Shown here piece after piece: positions 47,236 through 59,690 of a stretch of DNA of 64,000 nucleotides. A program made the translations under genes and the position numbers. Every line of letters begins with the position of its first letter. Position 1 is the first letter of the stretch. Source of the DNA: Galeruca laticollis (lineage: Eukaryota > Arthropoda > Insecta > Coleoptera > Chrysomelidae). The notes under the pieces are model-generated. The model made no database searches, had not been told where the DNA came from, and saw only the letters and a program-made list of their open reading frames with translations. The stretch covers positions 261,055,709 through 261,119,708 of the forward strand of contig OY998175.1 in assembly GCA_963921935.1 (NCBI GenBank). Reading direction: 5' to 3'.

Positions 47236-47818
47236 GAATTAAACTCTTATTTACTACCCAACGTTTCGAAAAAATTTATTTTCTTTTTCAAGGCTGAAAT
47301 ATAGACATGTTGGTACATTTCATTAGTTAACAATTTTTTTATACTTACGTGTAAAGTGAGTTAATAATTATTAAAAAAGTTCATACTCGGAACAACAAAA
47401 AACATATATTTTATGTATAGATACTTTTTAAGTACTAATTCAAAAGGATCTTTTCGATTTGAAGGAACATTATATGTTTGTCAGGGTGTCACAGTTGGAG
47501 TGACAGTTTTTTGGTTGAGACATAACCTAGTTGATGTGTTCAACTTTATGACTTAAGAGACAGTTTTCATTATTAGTAGCATGACTTGTCACTTAATCAT
47601 GATCCTATGAACAAAGGAAGTTCTATATATCATATATTCTCCCTTGTCAACGAGCGAAAGTTGTAAGGTATATTACTCTCACTAATTACCCCACTCAAAT
47701 CTCACGATAACAAGAGTGAATGTAGTATATACATAACAACTCCGTTATAACTCATTAGTTATATAGATGTTTATATTTATAAGTTAGAAATGTCTAGAAT
47801 TTGATTGTTCTTATCTTG

Positions 47819-48286
47819 TTAGTTAAATGAAAGAAGATATGCATAAGTGTGATTAACATGGTTGCTTTCTCTCTTTTCATTCAGTGACTTTTCATGTAAG
47901 GCAGTCTCAAACATTTCTAGGCAGGATCTTTTGTGATAGTGGGATTCCGAATGTATAACCATGATGTTATTAAAATTTGGATGATGCCCAGTTTCTATGC
48001 TATGTTCAGCCAAAGCGCATGATTGTTTATTAAGTTTTATGTCACTTTTATGTTGGGTCACCCTGTCTTTTAATACTCTAGATGTCTGTCCATAATACAC
48101 TTTGTCACAATTGTTACAAGAGATCTTATATACTACATTAGATTTTTTCAATACCTCATCCTTATATTTTGTTTTCGTTAAAATATTATTAATTGTAAAT
48201 CTATAATTATAAGTTAGTTTGATTTGATTTTCATGCTTGAAAACGTTTAAAATATTCGTTGAGATATCCTGTATATATGGAATCAC
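47819..48286 (-). pseudogene. PLE GIY-YIG endonuclease (C-terminal part)
   Basis: 155 codons: VVYKISCNNCDKVYYGQTSRVLKDR (GIY-YIG with first Tyr of YIG-type motif altered to YYG, catalytic Arg kept), HKSDIKLNKQSCALAEH, ETGHHPNF and a CLEMFE motif. It joins the upstream frame (48286-48888) through a shift in an A-run near 48290. Confidence 0.85.
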
Positions 48287-48888
48287 TATATTTTTTTTAG
48301 GTTATTCTCATTATTATTATTTGTGATTCTTTCTTCTTGTATTCTGGTGTTGAAAATTAATTTTCTTAATAGTTTAGGTGGATAAGAATTATTTATGAAA
48401 ATTTCATACAATTTTTTTAAGTTTTTTTGTTGTAATGTTGGATGGCAAATTTTTTGAATTCTATTTTTCATAGTCAGTACTAAATTGATCTTAATCTTTT
48501 CTGTGTGGTTTGAAAAATAATTGATGTACCTTTGAGAACTCATTGGTTTTCTATACCAGTCTAACTGTATTATATTATTTTCAATTCTTTTCAATTTGGT
48601 GTCTAAAAAAGGAATGCTATTTTCTGTCTCATGTTCAATAGTAAATTGTATGAATTTATTGTAAGCATTGAAAATGTTTAAAATATGATCATGTTTGTTA
48701 TTAGGTATTGCACAGATAATGTCATCAACAAATTTTTTTAAAAAAGGAAGTTGGAAGTTGAGTTTCGCTATGCAAGAATCAAGTAGATCATCCATAACAT
48801 ACTGTGCAGCTATTGGACTCATAAATTGTCCCATTGGTGTACCTAAAATTTGCTTAAAATGGCCACTGGGAATTTTTGAGAATTCCAT
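48286..48888 (-). pseudogene. PLE reverse transcriptase C-terminal part
   Basis: About 200 codons beginning near ILGTPMGQFMSP, with AQYVMDDLLD, the catalytic FVDD before IICAIP, and thumb motifs FLDTKL, DWYRKPMSSQRY and HPTLQQKNLKKLYEI. The frame stops at an A-run and continues as the GIY-YIG frame. The N-terminal domains are missing. Confidence 0.85.
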
Positions 48889-51335
48889 TCGGACTAAAGA
48901 GAGCTCCAGCAACTTTTCAATGAGTGATGGACAACATTTCAAGAGGTATTCAAAACGATAAACGTTTAGTTTATCTTGACGATATCATTATATTTAGTAC
49001 AAGCTTGCAAAAACACATAAATAATTTAAAAGATGTATTCAAAAGGTTACGCGAATCGAATTTTAAAATACAAATTGACAAATTCGAATTTTTGAGGAAG
49101 GAAGTAGCTTATTTGGGACATATTGTTACACCTGAAGGTGTAAAACCCAATCCCGATAAAATAAGTGCTATTCAAAAATTTCCCATACCAAAAACTAGTA
49201 AAGAAATTAAAGCTTTTCTCGGACTTCTTGGATATTATAGAAAATTCAATAGAGATTTTTTTCAAAACTGACGAAACCTTTAACTAATCGTCTTAAGAAA
49301 AATGCAGTAATCAACATAGAAGATTCTGATTATATTAATTGTTTTGATACTTGTAAAAATATGTTATTAAATGATCCTATTTTACAATACCCCAATTTTT
49401 CTCGTCCATTTAATCTCACAACAGACGCAAGCAATTTTGCTCTAGGCGCTGTTCTTAGCCAAGGAAAAATCGGAACCGATTTACCTGTGGCATATACTAG
49501 CAGAACACTTAATGATTCTGAAGTAAATTATTCCACAATTGAGAAGGAACTCCTTGTAATTATTTGGGCTGTAAAATATTTTCGCCCATATCTTTTCGGA
49601 AGAAAATTCACAATAGTAACAGATCATAAACCACTTCAACGGTTATTTTCTTTTAAAAAACCCAATTCTAAATTAGTTAGATGGCGGTTGAAACTCGAAG
49701 AATATGACTATGATATAGTGTACAAGAAAGGTGCATTGAACACTAATAGTGACTGTTTATCACGAATCCAGCTAAACATGAATGAAGTAAATTCTTCGGA
49801 TAATCCTCCCAAAAATTATTAGTTTATATGGAAAGATTCAATGACTCACTTTCAAATAATACAAAAAATAAAAATGTAGAAACCGAATCACTTATTGTAG
49901 AAGCTGAAGATTTTAATGAAGAAATCGATGACGATAATAAAACTATTCACACTAACAAAGGAAATCCTATTGCAGGAATACCTATTTTGGAATCTGCAGT
50001 AAATGTGGGAAAAAATCAAATTATAATCTCTGAAGTTAATTTTGAACCAGCTATACCAACTATAATTAAATTATATGAAACTAAACAAAGAATTCTAGTA
50101 CAATTTTCTAAAAATAACTTTGAACAAGACGTAATAAATTTTGTGAAAGAATATATAGCACCAAAAGCAAAATATCATATTAATTTTGAAGATCTCTTAT
50201 ACGGAAAATTCAGCACTGTTATACAAACATATTTCAAAAATTCACATATTTCATTTATCAAATGTAATAAAAAATTAATTTACATCCCTCTAAATGAAAT
50301 CAAAGAAGTTATACAAAACTATCATGAAGGTAAACGGAATCATAGAGGATTAGATGAAACCGAAAATAATATAAAATCTCGATATTATTGGCCTAATCAA
50401 AGATCTTCTATTCCAACGTACATTAACGAATGCGAAATATGTCAAATAACAAAATATGATCGGAAACCCGTGAAACCATATTTTAATATTACCCCAACAG
50501 CTATCAAACCAATTCAAATAATACATTAAGACACTATTATTTTAGAAAATGCGAAATTTCTTACTATTATAGACTCATTTTCAACGGGCAGTTGTATAAA
50601 TTGAACTCAGCCCAAGGTATAGAGATAGTTAATAATCTAATTAGATATTTCACCCATCAGTGTATACCGGAACAAATAATATCCGATAACGGAACAGAAT
50701 TGAAAAATAGTTTAGTCAAAGATTTATTAGAAACTCATAAAATACAAATTCATCTTATCAGTTCACAACATCCTGGAGCAAACGGCATTGCCGAACGATT
50801 TCATTCAACAATTATTGAACATATTAGACTTTTTAATAATCAGAACGAATTTAAGAAAGAACCTATTGAAATAAAAGTAAATTACGCTCTTTTGGCATAT
50901 AATAATAGTATTCACTCTTTAACGAAACTAAAACCAAACGAAATTATTACAGGTCATTTAGAGAATAATTCTCCTTTTGATTTCGACATTGATCGACAAT
51001 TAGTGAATAATTATATTCATAATCACAAACAAAAAATGAAATAACTTTATTCTAAAATAAATGAATCATTGCAAGAAACTAAAGATAAAGTTACTTCAAA
51101 AGCTAATGAAAGTAGAGAAGATATTCCAGACCCTCTACCTACAAAAATATTTGTCAAAAATAAGCAGAATAAAAGTTAGACAAAAAATAAATATCAACCT
51201 GAAAGAATAAAATCCGTAAACAGAAAAAATAAAACTTTGAAAATTGTAACACGTCATTTTAATACCGCTGAAGATATTCACATTTCAAATATAAAACGAC
51301 CTAGGAATAAACCTTATACTTTCATTACAGAATAA
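48889..51335 (+). pseudogene. Decayed errantivirus-type gypsy pol (RT to integrase)
   Basis: It begins abruptly inside RT (GLKRAPATFQ, then a TGA where Arg is expected) and keeps an intact YLDD motif at about 48975. A frameshift at about 49262 ends the RT frame. RNase H follows at 49361-49822 (TTDASNFALGAVLS, TIEKELLVIIWAV, TDHKPL). Integrase lies in three pieces: zinc region at 50300-50450 (HRGLDETENNI, CEICQITK), core at 50592-51044 (SDNGTELKN, GANGIAERFH) and C-terminal pieces to 51335. Sequence is clearly related to but distinct from the young element at 25.9-34.2 kb. Several stops and shifts make it inactive. Confidence 0.85.
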
Positions 51336-51789
51336 GTTTGATATTAGAACATTTAAAACAAATGAAGTTTATCTACACTTGTTACATGATAATTTTATTT
51401 TTAATGAACATATGTTGAATCATGTTTTAATTATTTATTATGTATTATTAGATATAATAGGAACTGTAGAGATTTCCTGTTCATTCTACAAACTAAGGAC
51501 ATTGCATTCGAGTATAATTATATCAAAAGAATTATTCACAGAGTTCCAAAAACTATCTTCGTATTATAAATTACAATTACCGTTGGAATTGAATTACGAG
51601 AATATTTTATACTTCGAATCAATTTTAGATATAACATGTAGAGTAAGTGAAAATAGAATAGATTATTTCTTATCAATTCCCATAGATTTTAATATTGAGT
51701 TTGAATTATTTTATTTATTACCTATACCTACTAAGTTAGAATCAGAATTCGTAATAATAATACCAAATGCAAAGTATTTAAATGAGTGA
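51336..51789 (+). pseudogene. Errantivirus env remnant
   Basis: The 136-codon frame at 51379-51789 carries the middle of the envelope ectodomain. A KLQLPLELNYENILYF segment and an FYLLPIPT segment match, in order, corresponding parts of the env at 31.9-33.7 kb (PLPIKYSEISQY and FHLYPIP). The cleavage site, fusion segment and transmembrane region are absent. It ends where a ribozyme-bearing repeat begins. Confidence 0.65.
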
Positions 51790-52250
51790 AGTCAGCTGAG
51801 TGTACCAGAGAAACACAATTATCGGAAAGAAACCAAATTTTGTATTTTGGTACAAGAATTTATTATTAGCAGAGCGCATTCGGTTCAATGATAAACCATC
51901 ATCAGTGCTCCATGGTCAGGGTGTACACCAAATTCTCACAAATTATAAGATACATAAAATTAATTAAAATATAGTGCTTGAAACACAGTCACAATTCAAT
52001 TAAAATAATAATAAAAAGCACACACAACCCATTGTGCAATGAATGAATCCCTAAAATAGGGGATAAAATATAACTCGAATACATTATTTGTGAGTCAGCT
52101 GTTTGACATTGAAAAATGTCAAACATGTTGTGATGCCAACGCACACAATACCGTATGGGGAAGCCCTGACAACAATGCCAAAGGTGAGTGTTTATTAGAA
52201 TATCTCTTAGCAAATAACCCTGAGACCTTGTGTGGATAACTTCCACTTTT
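51790..52250 (-). repeat. Ribozyme-bearing repeat (PLE pseudo-LTR-like), minus strand
   Basis: The sequence has no coding potential. A hammerhead-like motif lies about 80 bases from its presumed 3' end at about 51790, the same layout as the PLE ends elsewhere. It truncates the env remnant. The 5' limit (about 52250) is a guess from where the LINE sequence begins. Confidence 0.5.
51868..51909 (-). ncRNA. Hammerhead ribozyme-like motif
   Basis: Minus strand: stem I AGCA/TGCT, core CTGATGA, one extra T, stem II GGTT/AACC around an 8-base loop, GAA then T in place of the last A, palindromic GCGC and the cleavage triplet CTC. One conserved base is changed, otherwise complete. Confidence 0.55.
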
Positions 52251-52309
52251 TTCACGAGAGCAAGAGAACATGTCCTGGACGTAACAATTGTTAATGTTGC
52301 TGCTAGGAA

Positions 52310-54350
52310 AAATGTAAAAAATGGGAGGAGGATAAGATCTCCGAATTTAGGATAGAGGAAGATACTACCTCGATTCCAACAATCCTAAATCCTAGAAATA
52401 CGGATTATTCTCTTTACAAGACCAATTTGAAGGACAATTTGGAACACGACGAAGTAAATGGGGTAAATCACACGTATTACAACTTGGAACAAAGTGTCGA
52501 ACAGATCAGTGAGGCAATAATGGAAGCTTTTAATTCCAGTTGCCAACTGTCAAAAGCTCGTTCAGAAAAGGATGCTCCTTGGTGGAATTAGAACCTGTCA
52601 AACCTCAAAAAAGAGGGGACGGTTATTGGCAGTGGTACACTGAGAAGCTTACTCAGTACAATAAAGGGATTAGGAAAGCCAAAAGGCTTAATTTTCAAGC
52701 TCTTTGTGAAAAGATCACTTCCACTCACACAGTGGCCAGACTACAAAGGGTCGTGGCAAATGGGCAAACGAACCCCACAATGTCGCTGAAAAAGCGATCG
52801 ATTCTTCTTCTTAGAACCCACTTTTCAGGTAGTGAACCAGCAACAATTACTGAATTATCAATGAATTACACCAAAAAATCCCGCAAGAAAGATTGGGACA
52901 TTGCTCAGAAAATATTTACCAGACATCGGTGTTGTAATGGGCAATAAGTACCTTTCAACCATAAAAATCACCTGGAGTGGATGGAATATTTCCAGCACTC
53001 CTGCAACAAGAGATAGAGGAGATTCTTCCTCACCCGCTGAAGATTACAAGAAGCAATCTAGCAGTGGGTCTAATACCTAGAAAATTGAGAAGGCCAAGGG
53101 TAACCCCCATACCAAAAATAGGGAAAAAGATGGGACTGATCGCTGATCTTTTAGACCCATATGCCTAACCCCCTATCTTTTGGACCCAACTGCCTAACAT
53201 TGTTTCTACTCAAAACGATGGAGGATGTAGTGGTTAACTACATAAGAACAGAGAACCTGGAGAATGAAGCACTTCATAAATGTAAGCATGCCTAGAGAGC
53301 GGGTCGATCAACTGAGACTCAGCTGACCGTAGTCATCCAGAGAGCTCTGAACAACAAAGAAATCGCAATGTGCGCATTCCTGAGTATATCTGGTGCCTTC
53401 GACAACACAACTCAGGTATCTGTCTAAGAAGCACTAAAAAGGCAAGGAGTGAATGAAACCAATGTAAAATGTATGTATGAGTTGTTGACGACAAGGATAG
53501 CTGAGACACAGAAGGGGAATCAAACCACATCAGTTAGAGCCACTCGCGGGAAACCTCAGGAGGGAGTGATATCTTCCATTCTATGGAGCCTCGTAGTAAA
53601 TGAGTTACTCTACAGGCTAACGGAGCTTGGCGTCGAATGTACGGGCTATGCTGAAGACTTAGTTCTAATAGTCAGAGGCAATTTCGAGAGCACCTCTAGT
53701 GATTTATTACAAAAGGGTCTCAGAATTATTGAGCAATGGTGCTTTTCAGTAGGGCTAAACATCAACCCAAACAAGACCATGGTGATACAATTTACTTGGA
53801 AAAGAACACTTCCAGCCATGAAACCCCTATCTTTAAGCGGGGAAATCGTAGAATGGAAATCAGAAGTTAAATAACTAGGGATAACCCTAGACATTAAGCT
53901 TCTGTGGAATAAGCATGTTGAAATAACTGCTAGTGAAGCAATAAGAGCTTTGATGACGTGCAGAAATCTAGCTAGTAAGAGTTTGGGCTGTAACCCAAAA
54001 ATAGTGCGATGGATGAACGCCATGATTGTGAGACCAGCAATTACATATAGGTCAATAGTTTGGCATACAAAACCAAATCAGTACAGCATTAGGAAGACCC
54101 TCGACAAAGTTCAAAGGCTTGCCTGTGTGTGCATCACTGGAGCTAAGATAACGTGTCCAACTAGGGCACTTGAGATCATCACTGATCTCACACCTCTAGA
54201 TCTGGTTATAAAAAGTCTGCCCAAGAGGCAATTCTTAGAATATCTAAGGAAGTTTCAGACAATGATAGTATTAAAAATCAGGGAGCCTGGTCCTATCTCA
54301 ATATACATCTCATCAGCGAATCTTCCCAGTGACGAAATGATCAAGTAAGT
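52310..54350 (+). pseudogene. LINE reverse transcriptase, decayed
   Basis: Pieces in order: linker with CQLSKARSEKDAPWWN (about 52530-52590); palm start with DGIFPALLQQ and RPRVTPIPKIGK (52977-53130); finger/palm near 53280-53400 with TETQLT; GKPQEGVISSILWSLVVNELL (about 53548-53610); and the catalytic motif as YAED at about 53647-53658 instead of YADD. The thumb follows with a KTMVIQF and LGITLD run up to 54230. The frame is interrupted by stops near 52590, 53165, 53295, 53430 and 53872. Confidence 0.8.
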
Positions 54351-54439
54351 GAGTATCGGAAATAATTCCACTACAATGATAAATAAGAGGTGAGACTGGA
54401 AAAGGGAATACACCACCAAACTTTCTAAGAAAACACCAT

Positions 54440-54960
54440 TAGATGGTATTCGGATGGTTCAAAAACCACCACTGGAGCAGGCGCTATATTATTTGGGCCT
54501 GGCATCAGATACTCATTATTGTTAGGTTCCTTCCCGAGCGTCTTTCAGACAGAAAAACTTGCGATCGAAAAATGCGTGAAAATGAACCTGGAAAGAAACT
54601 ATCAGAAATGTGGCATATATATCCCTTCTGATAGTCAAGCAACTATCTAAGCATTGACCTCCCTTGTCATTGACTCAAAGTTGGTATGGGAGTGCCGAAG
54701 AAAATTTGATAAATTAGGCAAGAATAACAGGGTCCCTGTAGTCCGGGTTCCTGGCCACTCGGGAATGACGGCAAATGAAGAGGCCAATACCCTTGCCAGG
54801 AAAGAAGCACAAACGCCCTTCGTTGGACCGGAGCCTTTCTGTGGTGTAGGAAAATTCTCCTATAAGAAAGAGTTTCGGAAAAAAAAGAGGAAACCGAAAG
54901 AAAATGACTCTTCCCGGTCTGGAACATTCCAAAAAGTTCCCGCGGAACTTTGACACTGCT
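54440..54960 (+). pseudogene. LINE RNase H domain, decayed
   Basis: Remnants include a YSDGSK-like start out of frame near 54450, a FAIEKCVKMN run near 54555, SDSQA near 54640 and the closing VVRVPGHSGMTANEEANTLARKEA (54735-54810, with the catalytic His/Asn/Glu region). This is typical of the RNase H that follows RT in I-group LINEs. Stops and frame changes throughout. Confidence 0.7.
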
Positions 54961-55342
54961 AGATCCAAAGATATTTGGATCTCAGTAAAAATAAGCTACA
55001 TCTCCTCACGTGCTTTCCTATAGAGACTGCCGCCTTAGGAAGCACCTAATGAGAATAGGGCTCGCAGAAATTGACGAGTGTAGATAGTGTGGAGAGGAGG
55101 ATGAAACTCCGGATCACCTAGTTCTAGAATGCCTCGCCATCGCAAGAAATGCTTCGGACAAGAAACTTGTGAGAGTGACCTCGTCGAAGCCGTCCCAAAT
55201 ACTAGAGTTCATAAGAACCCTGGGGCTGGAAGGCTAGCTGTAGTAGTAGTGAGAACAGCTATGGTAGGGGGGCAAAACAAACCTCAGCTTTCAGTGCATT
55301 GTAACCCAGTTGAAATGTTATCCAATCTAATCCAGTACATCT

Positions 55343-55880
55343 AGCACGATACAGCCCCCTTAGTTCAAGAAGTCACTAATTCTATTATATGATTGAATAT
55401 TGTTCAGGGCCTCTCACAGATGAACTCTATTGATTTCCATGTCACCTGACCGGTCCAACGGGTCCTAGAAATCCAGATACACCTACTACATTTTTGGTAA
55501 TTTTTGTAAGAATTTCGATTTGTTAGCACGATACAACCTCTGGAGTGTATAAAAGTCACCAATTTTATGATAGTATATTATTCGGAGCGTCTTAGAGATC
55601 AACCCTATCGATTTTCAGCTCACCAGAGCCAATAAAACGGGTCCAATAAATCCAGATATAATTCAGTTTTGGTAATTCATGGAGAAATTTCAATTTGTTA
55701 GAACGATACAGCCTCCGGAGTATATGGAAGTTACCGATTTTATGATTAGATATTGTTAAGGGTGTCTCACAAATGAACCTCATAGTTCGCCTGAGCCAGA
55801 AGAACGGGTCCTATAAATCCAGATATACTATCTTTTTGGCCATTTTTGGAGATTGTGTGCACGATACCGTGTCCGGAATA
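55343..55880 (+). repeat. Tandem repeats of about 160-180 bases at LINE 3' end
   Basis: Three diverged units start near 55343, 55525 and 55700, with the start of a fourth near 55858. Each begins with a CACGATACAGCC-type block and contains AAATCCAGATATA and TTTTATGAT blocks. Spacing shrinks from 182 to 175 to about 158 through small deletions. They follow the LINE coding end and probably formed its 3' untranslated region. Confidence 0.75.
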
Positions 55881-57855
55881 TAAGTTTAGAAAAGTTAGTT
55901 TTAGTCTCTAAAACCGTGTATTCGTTATCCATTTGCTGTCTGCCAATTTCGACCCTCCTGAAGCAGTCTTGGAAAATATTGAAATGTTGTAGAATCTGCT
56001 GTTGGATTTTTTTTTCATTAAAATGGTAAGTTGTGCAGTGATAAAAAAGGATGCACCTTTTTTATCGCTGTCAAAGTAACAAAACTATCATCATATAAAG
56101 ACATATTTTATATAGGATTTAATGTATCCTTGGAAATATGATTCGTACTTACTTGAAAATTGGAAAAGCGATCTTTTGGATAGAGTAATTCATGGCACTG
56201 AATTTTGGGAAATGGACAATTGATCAGCTTATCCTCACTTAAACTTACACCACTTACAATATTATCAGTGATTTTCGACAATGCGATCTACCGTTTGGTA
56301 AATTTGGAAAGTTCACTTACATTTTCATATTTACAATTTTAATATAGGAAAAATTGAAAATGCAAAACGTCAAAGTTGAGAAGCATCCTAAATGATCAAT
56401 AGAACTCGTGAAAATCTAATTCGTTAGGCAGAGTTTAACTACTAGAAGTGCTAATCTCTCTCAAGTATCTAATTTACGCTGCGTATATGGTTTGTAGTTT
56501 CAAGCATAATGAACAAGTTGACTTGAAGGAAATTCCACTCTCAATAGCAAGAGTCTTGAACAATTTCCGAAGCTTCTCCGTATTTGAAGCAGCGAGAGAT
56601 AATATGAGATTAAAATATTTCACACGCACTCGATTCACAGAGTGCAGTGTCAAACAGGCATATATTATGATAATAGAATCTTTGATATATGTGCTATCAT
56701 GTAATTGATAATCGCATAGAGATTATTAGACCCTGAACAAATTTTGTCTCTTATAATATTTTTATGGTCTCTTAACACATTTGCAGTTGCCTAAGAAACT
56801 GGTACTACTAAAAGGCAGTATTGCATTTTTTTCATAACATAACATTTTTTGTAAAATATCCTCCAATGTGTATGGTAAAAAGGGAGTTTTAAAATATGTG
56901 CTAAAAGGGACGCATGAGGGTAACGGATGTAGCTTATCGCAAAGTCGGAAGGTACCGAATAATGGCGATTGGAGACATGTAAAGGATACGTGAAATCGGA
57001 TATGTGTAAGCAATATAGTGCGTCCGATAACAGTCAAAGCGTAAGCATTGCAAAATTCTTCAGGGCTGTTTAGTTTTGTTTACAAAATTTTGAAAGGGTT
57101 TATTCTAATTAATTGGCTTTGCAGATTGCAGAATGGATATTTATCCCAAGGATTAGGAATATAAATTGAATGGCGATACATTGACAACCAAATTAAGATT
57201 CGAGGAAGAAATTGATGTAAGTGCAGAATATCAGATGTAGTTAGGCTAGAATTTAACCATAGCGTCGTTGGCTATAGGGGCGCAATATAAGTTTGTCTAA
57301 AATATATAATTGAAATAATATCTCTACATAATGTTTTTCCATAGTTTTCTTATACATATTTGGCTTAGATCTACAGAGTTAGTGATTATAACAAAATCTA
57401 AATTTTTATGAAAATTTGGAATTAGGCTTGTCTTACCCTCTAAAACAAAAGTAATGTTTAGCCGATGTATCCTTTTGATTTTTAAGGGGTGAAAACTACC
57501 CGTTAGTCTTGAACATTGAAAAACTACAAGTAGGTATAAGCATTTTATACATCAAAATCGAATGTAAATGTGTAGAATAAACATTGTTCCTTCTTGTTGA
57601 TTATTATTTAGAATATTTCAAAATATTTCAACCCTTAATAACGACCCTTTATGATAAGAGAAATTATACAATTTTTTGAAGGCAAATTTAAAATAAATTA
57701 GGATCTATTCAGTACTTATTTTTGAAATACTAATTTTAAAAAATTACGGTTCAAATGAACCACGACTATTGTATTTAAAATATGTAACAGAAATTTGTAA
57801 AATGATAAATCAAATAAATAAAGGTATTCTATATGTCTTACAAAATAAATGTATT
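55881..57855. other. Anonymous DNA
   Basis: Frames at 56448-56708 (plus) and 56762-57037 (minus) show no known domain. Nothing else supported. Confidence 0.45.
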
Positions 57856-58020
57856 ATTTACATAAAATTAACATTCAACTAAAGTATCTTCATTTTCGGG
57901 TTCTGCTTCCTCTCCTTGGTCAGTGATTGGAGGACAATCCAATCAGTTATCTCCAGAACATGTGCTTGTACAAGCTACTCCACACCCTGCCTTGCAATTA
58001 CAAAAAATCATCTTAAGTAT
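57856..58020 (-). pseudogene. Cys-rich C-terminal tail of an insect repeat-encoded protein
   Basis: Minus strand: ILKMIFCNCKAGCGVACTSTCSG, an in-frame TAA, then an acidic tail GEEAEPENEDTLVEC ending near 57875. The CxCKxGCG...C pattern with an acidic end is familiar from proteins that occur in many copies in insect genomes, but I cannot tie it to a named family. One internal stop and no upstream coding part. Confidence 0.45.
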
Positions 58021-58129
58021 TTCTTCTTGTTTTTTTAACGATAACTTCCTCAATTTTGAAAATATTACAACGATTCAAAATGCAACTTAAAGAGAGTTTC
58101 GAAAGCTATAGCTCAAAAATTTGATATAT

Positions 58130-58800
58130 GAGGCTTGTACTTGATGAAGATCGACACTGAACGATGAAATAAAACAAATTTAATTTGCTTAAAACTTCAT
58201 CTATTTGAAATAATATTCAATTTAAACTGGTGGACACGTGTCAATAATACAGTAGCTTTGTCAAAACGAACGAAGGTGTGATTTGAAATTGTCTTAATAT
58301 ATACAGTGCATAAATACAGAATTCTATTATATGAATGTTAAGAAAGGCATTGGGAGAAATTACCTGGAAAGTCATTCACTACAAACATTCCTAAGCTATC
58401 CTCTAGGTAAAAAGGTTTAATAAAGGTGAGTGATTGATATATATTTGGTCGTTAGGAAGGTTACCAGCATATTTATTTTTGTTTATTTTAAGAGCCTCTA
58501 ATACATTTAAACTGAGGGTCTTACCTACTACATGTAAAATTTCAAAATTTGGGTCCAAAATGTGTTGGTTATCTAATAAATGATAAGACTAGCTAGAATC
58601 TAATTTTTTGTTGTCATAGCTAAGTTTGTGTTCCGAAATTCTAGTTTTCAAATTTCTAAAAGTACTACCCATATAAATTTTATCACAGTTATCATTACCA
58701 CTTTTTAATTAAATGTGGTAATGACAACTGTGATAAAATTCAAATAAATGAAGTTTTAAACAAATTAAATTTGTTTTATTTCATCCTTCAGCTATGGCTC
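58130..58800. mobile_element. Decayed PLE fragment between inverted end sequences
   Basis: A minus-strand GIY-YIG fragment (about 58735-58440) lies between short inverted blocks. 58155-58205 and 58741-58790 share GATGAAATAAAACAAATTTAA and ACTTCAT-type sequence in opposite orientation. The layout repeats that of 38968-39807. A strongly degenerate hammerhead-like segment with the palindrome GACACGTGTC lies near 58230-58240. Confidence 0.65.
58440..58735 (-). pseudogene. PLE GIY-YIG endonuclease fragment, decayed
   Basis: Minus strand: GNDNCDKIYMGSTFRNLKTRI (YMG in place of YIG, catalytic Arg present), SEHKLSYDNKKLDSS, an in-frame TAG, then a DPNFEILHV run and NVLEALKINKNK to about 58440. One internal stop and no RT. 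Confidence 0.75.
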
Positions 58801-59690
58801 ACATGAAAATTACTTTTTTATGACCCTTCAATTCGTAGAACTGTCAGAGATTGGGGAATGTGATCATTGCGCTTAAGCGAAAACTTCTAACATTGATATC
58901 TCCATTAATATTTATCCCATAAATATAAAAAATAAACGAAACATTAGAGTGAAAGAGTTTTAACTTTTTTACCTTAGTAATTTTCACGTATGTCCTTTCG
59001 TTCCTTAATTATTTCCAAAATTACTAATTTTTTTTTAAATTGAAAAAAATATTCATATTTATACTACAATTTTTAAAAAAATATGAATTCTAAATGGATG
59101 AAACTCATTGATCATATAGTTAGTATAAAAATAAAGTAAAATGTAAAAGGCAAGCTTTAAATTTCAAATGCTGTACTAAAACCATTGGTTTTTCGAATAG
59201 AATAAACAGTTTCATTTTTATAATAACTCCGTTAGTTTTCTCAATAATGACTTGAAATCAATTTTATCTAATTTTTTTTAGGGTCCTTTAAAAAGCATCT
59301 AATATAGTTTTTTCAAAAAACCATTTTAAGTAGTGTATTTTGGAGTAAGTTTTATTTATAGGATTGGGTTTGTGAGCTGTCACAGTTGAGCAAGGTTATT
59401 TGGTCCATAACAAGAACATTATGGTCTCCAAAGTAAAGCCAAGGAGCATATTTTCAAAAGGGAAAGCCAAGTAGCATATTTTCATAAGAGAATACCATTG
59501 TCATTTCAAAACAACTCTTTGCAAATTTAAAAATCCAAGAAAAATGCCACATTCATCTAGAAACATAGAATGTCCAGGTTAATTAATAATATCTCTTGCA
59601 CATGTGCCAAAAAAGAAGTCTCGGGCAAAATGTCCTGATTACTAGGGGCCGAATAGCCCTGGGGGATTGAATTCAAATCAACTTATATAC
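58801..59690. other. Anonymous AT-rich DNA
   Basis: No open frame, transposon end or RNA gene recognised. Confidence 0.45.

Larger units (their letters stand above)
47236..48890 (-). mobile_element. Penelope-like element, 5'-truncated (minus strand)
   Basis: On the minus strand it starts inside RT at about 48888, next to a gypsy pol fragment of opposite orientation. It runs through RT thumb and GIY-YIG to 47819 and ends near 47236. The end has a hammerhead-like but degenerate motif (about 47300-47250, core TTGAAAA, then GAAACGTT). The join at 48890 falls within a gypsy RT motif, so PLE insertion or a later deletion cut that element. Confidence 0.8.
52310..55340 (+). mobile_element. Decayed LINE (R1/I-like group) with RT and RNase H
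   Basis: Plus-strand order: post-endonuclease linker, RT, thumb, RNase H, and a C-terminal zinc knuckle (CRxCGEEDETPDHLVLEC near 55080-55130), followed by 3' tandem repeats. The endonuclease and ORF1 are missing, so it is 5'-truncated at about 52310. RNase H plus C-terminal knuckle point to the R1/LOA/I group. Many stops and shifts. Confidence 0.78.

Noticed and set aside
47250..47300. Hammerhead motif at the end of the 47.2-48.9 kb PLE
   Set aside because: The GAAACGTT part is present but the core reads TTGAAAA, with two changed core positions, so it is mentioned only as degenerate.
58225..58262. Hammerhead motif near the palindrome GACACGTGTC
   Set aside because: GAAA and the core are both altered; only the stem III palindrome is kept.
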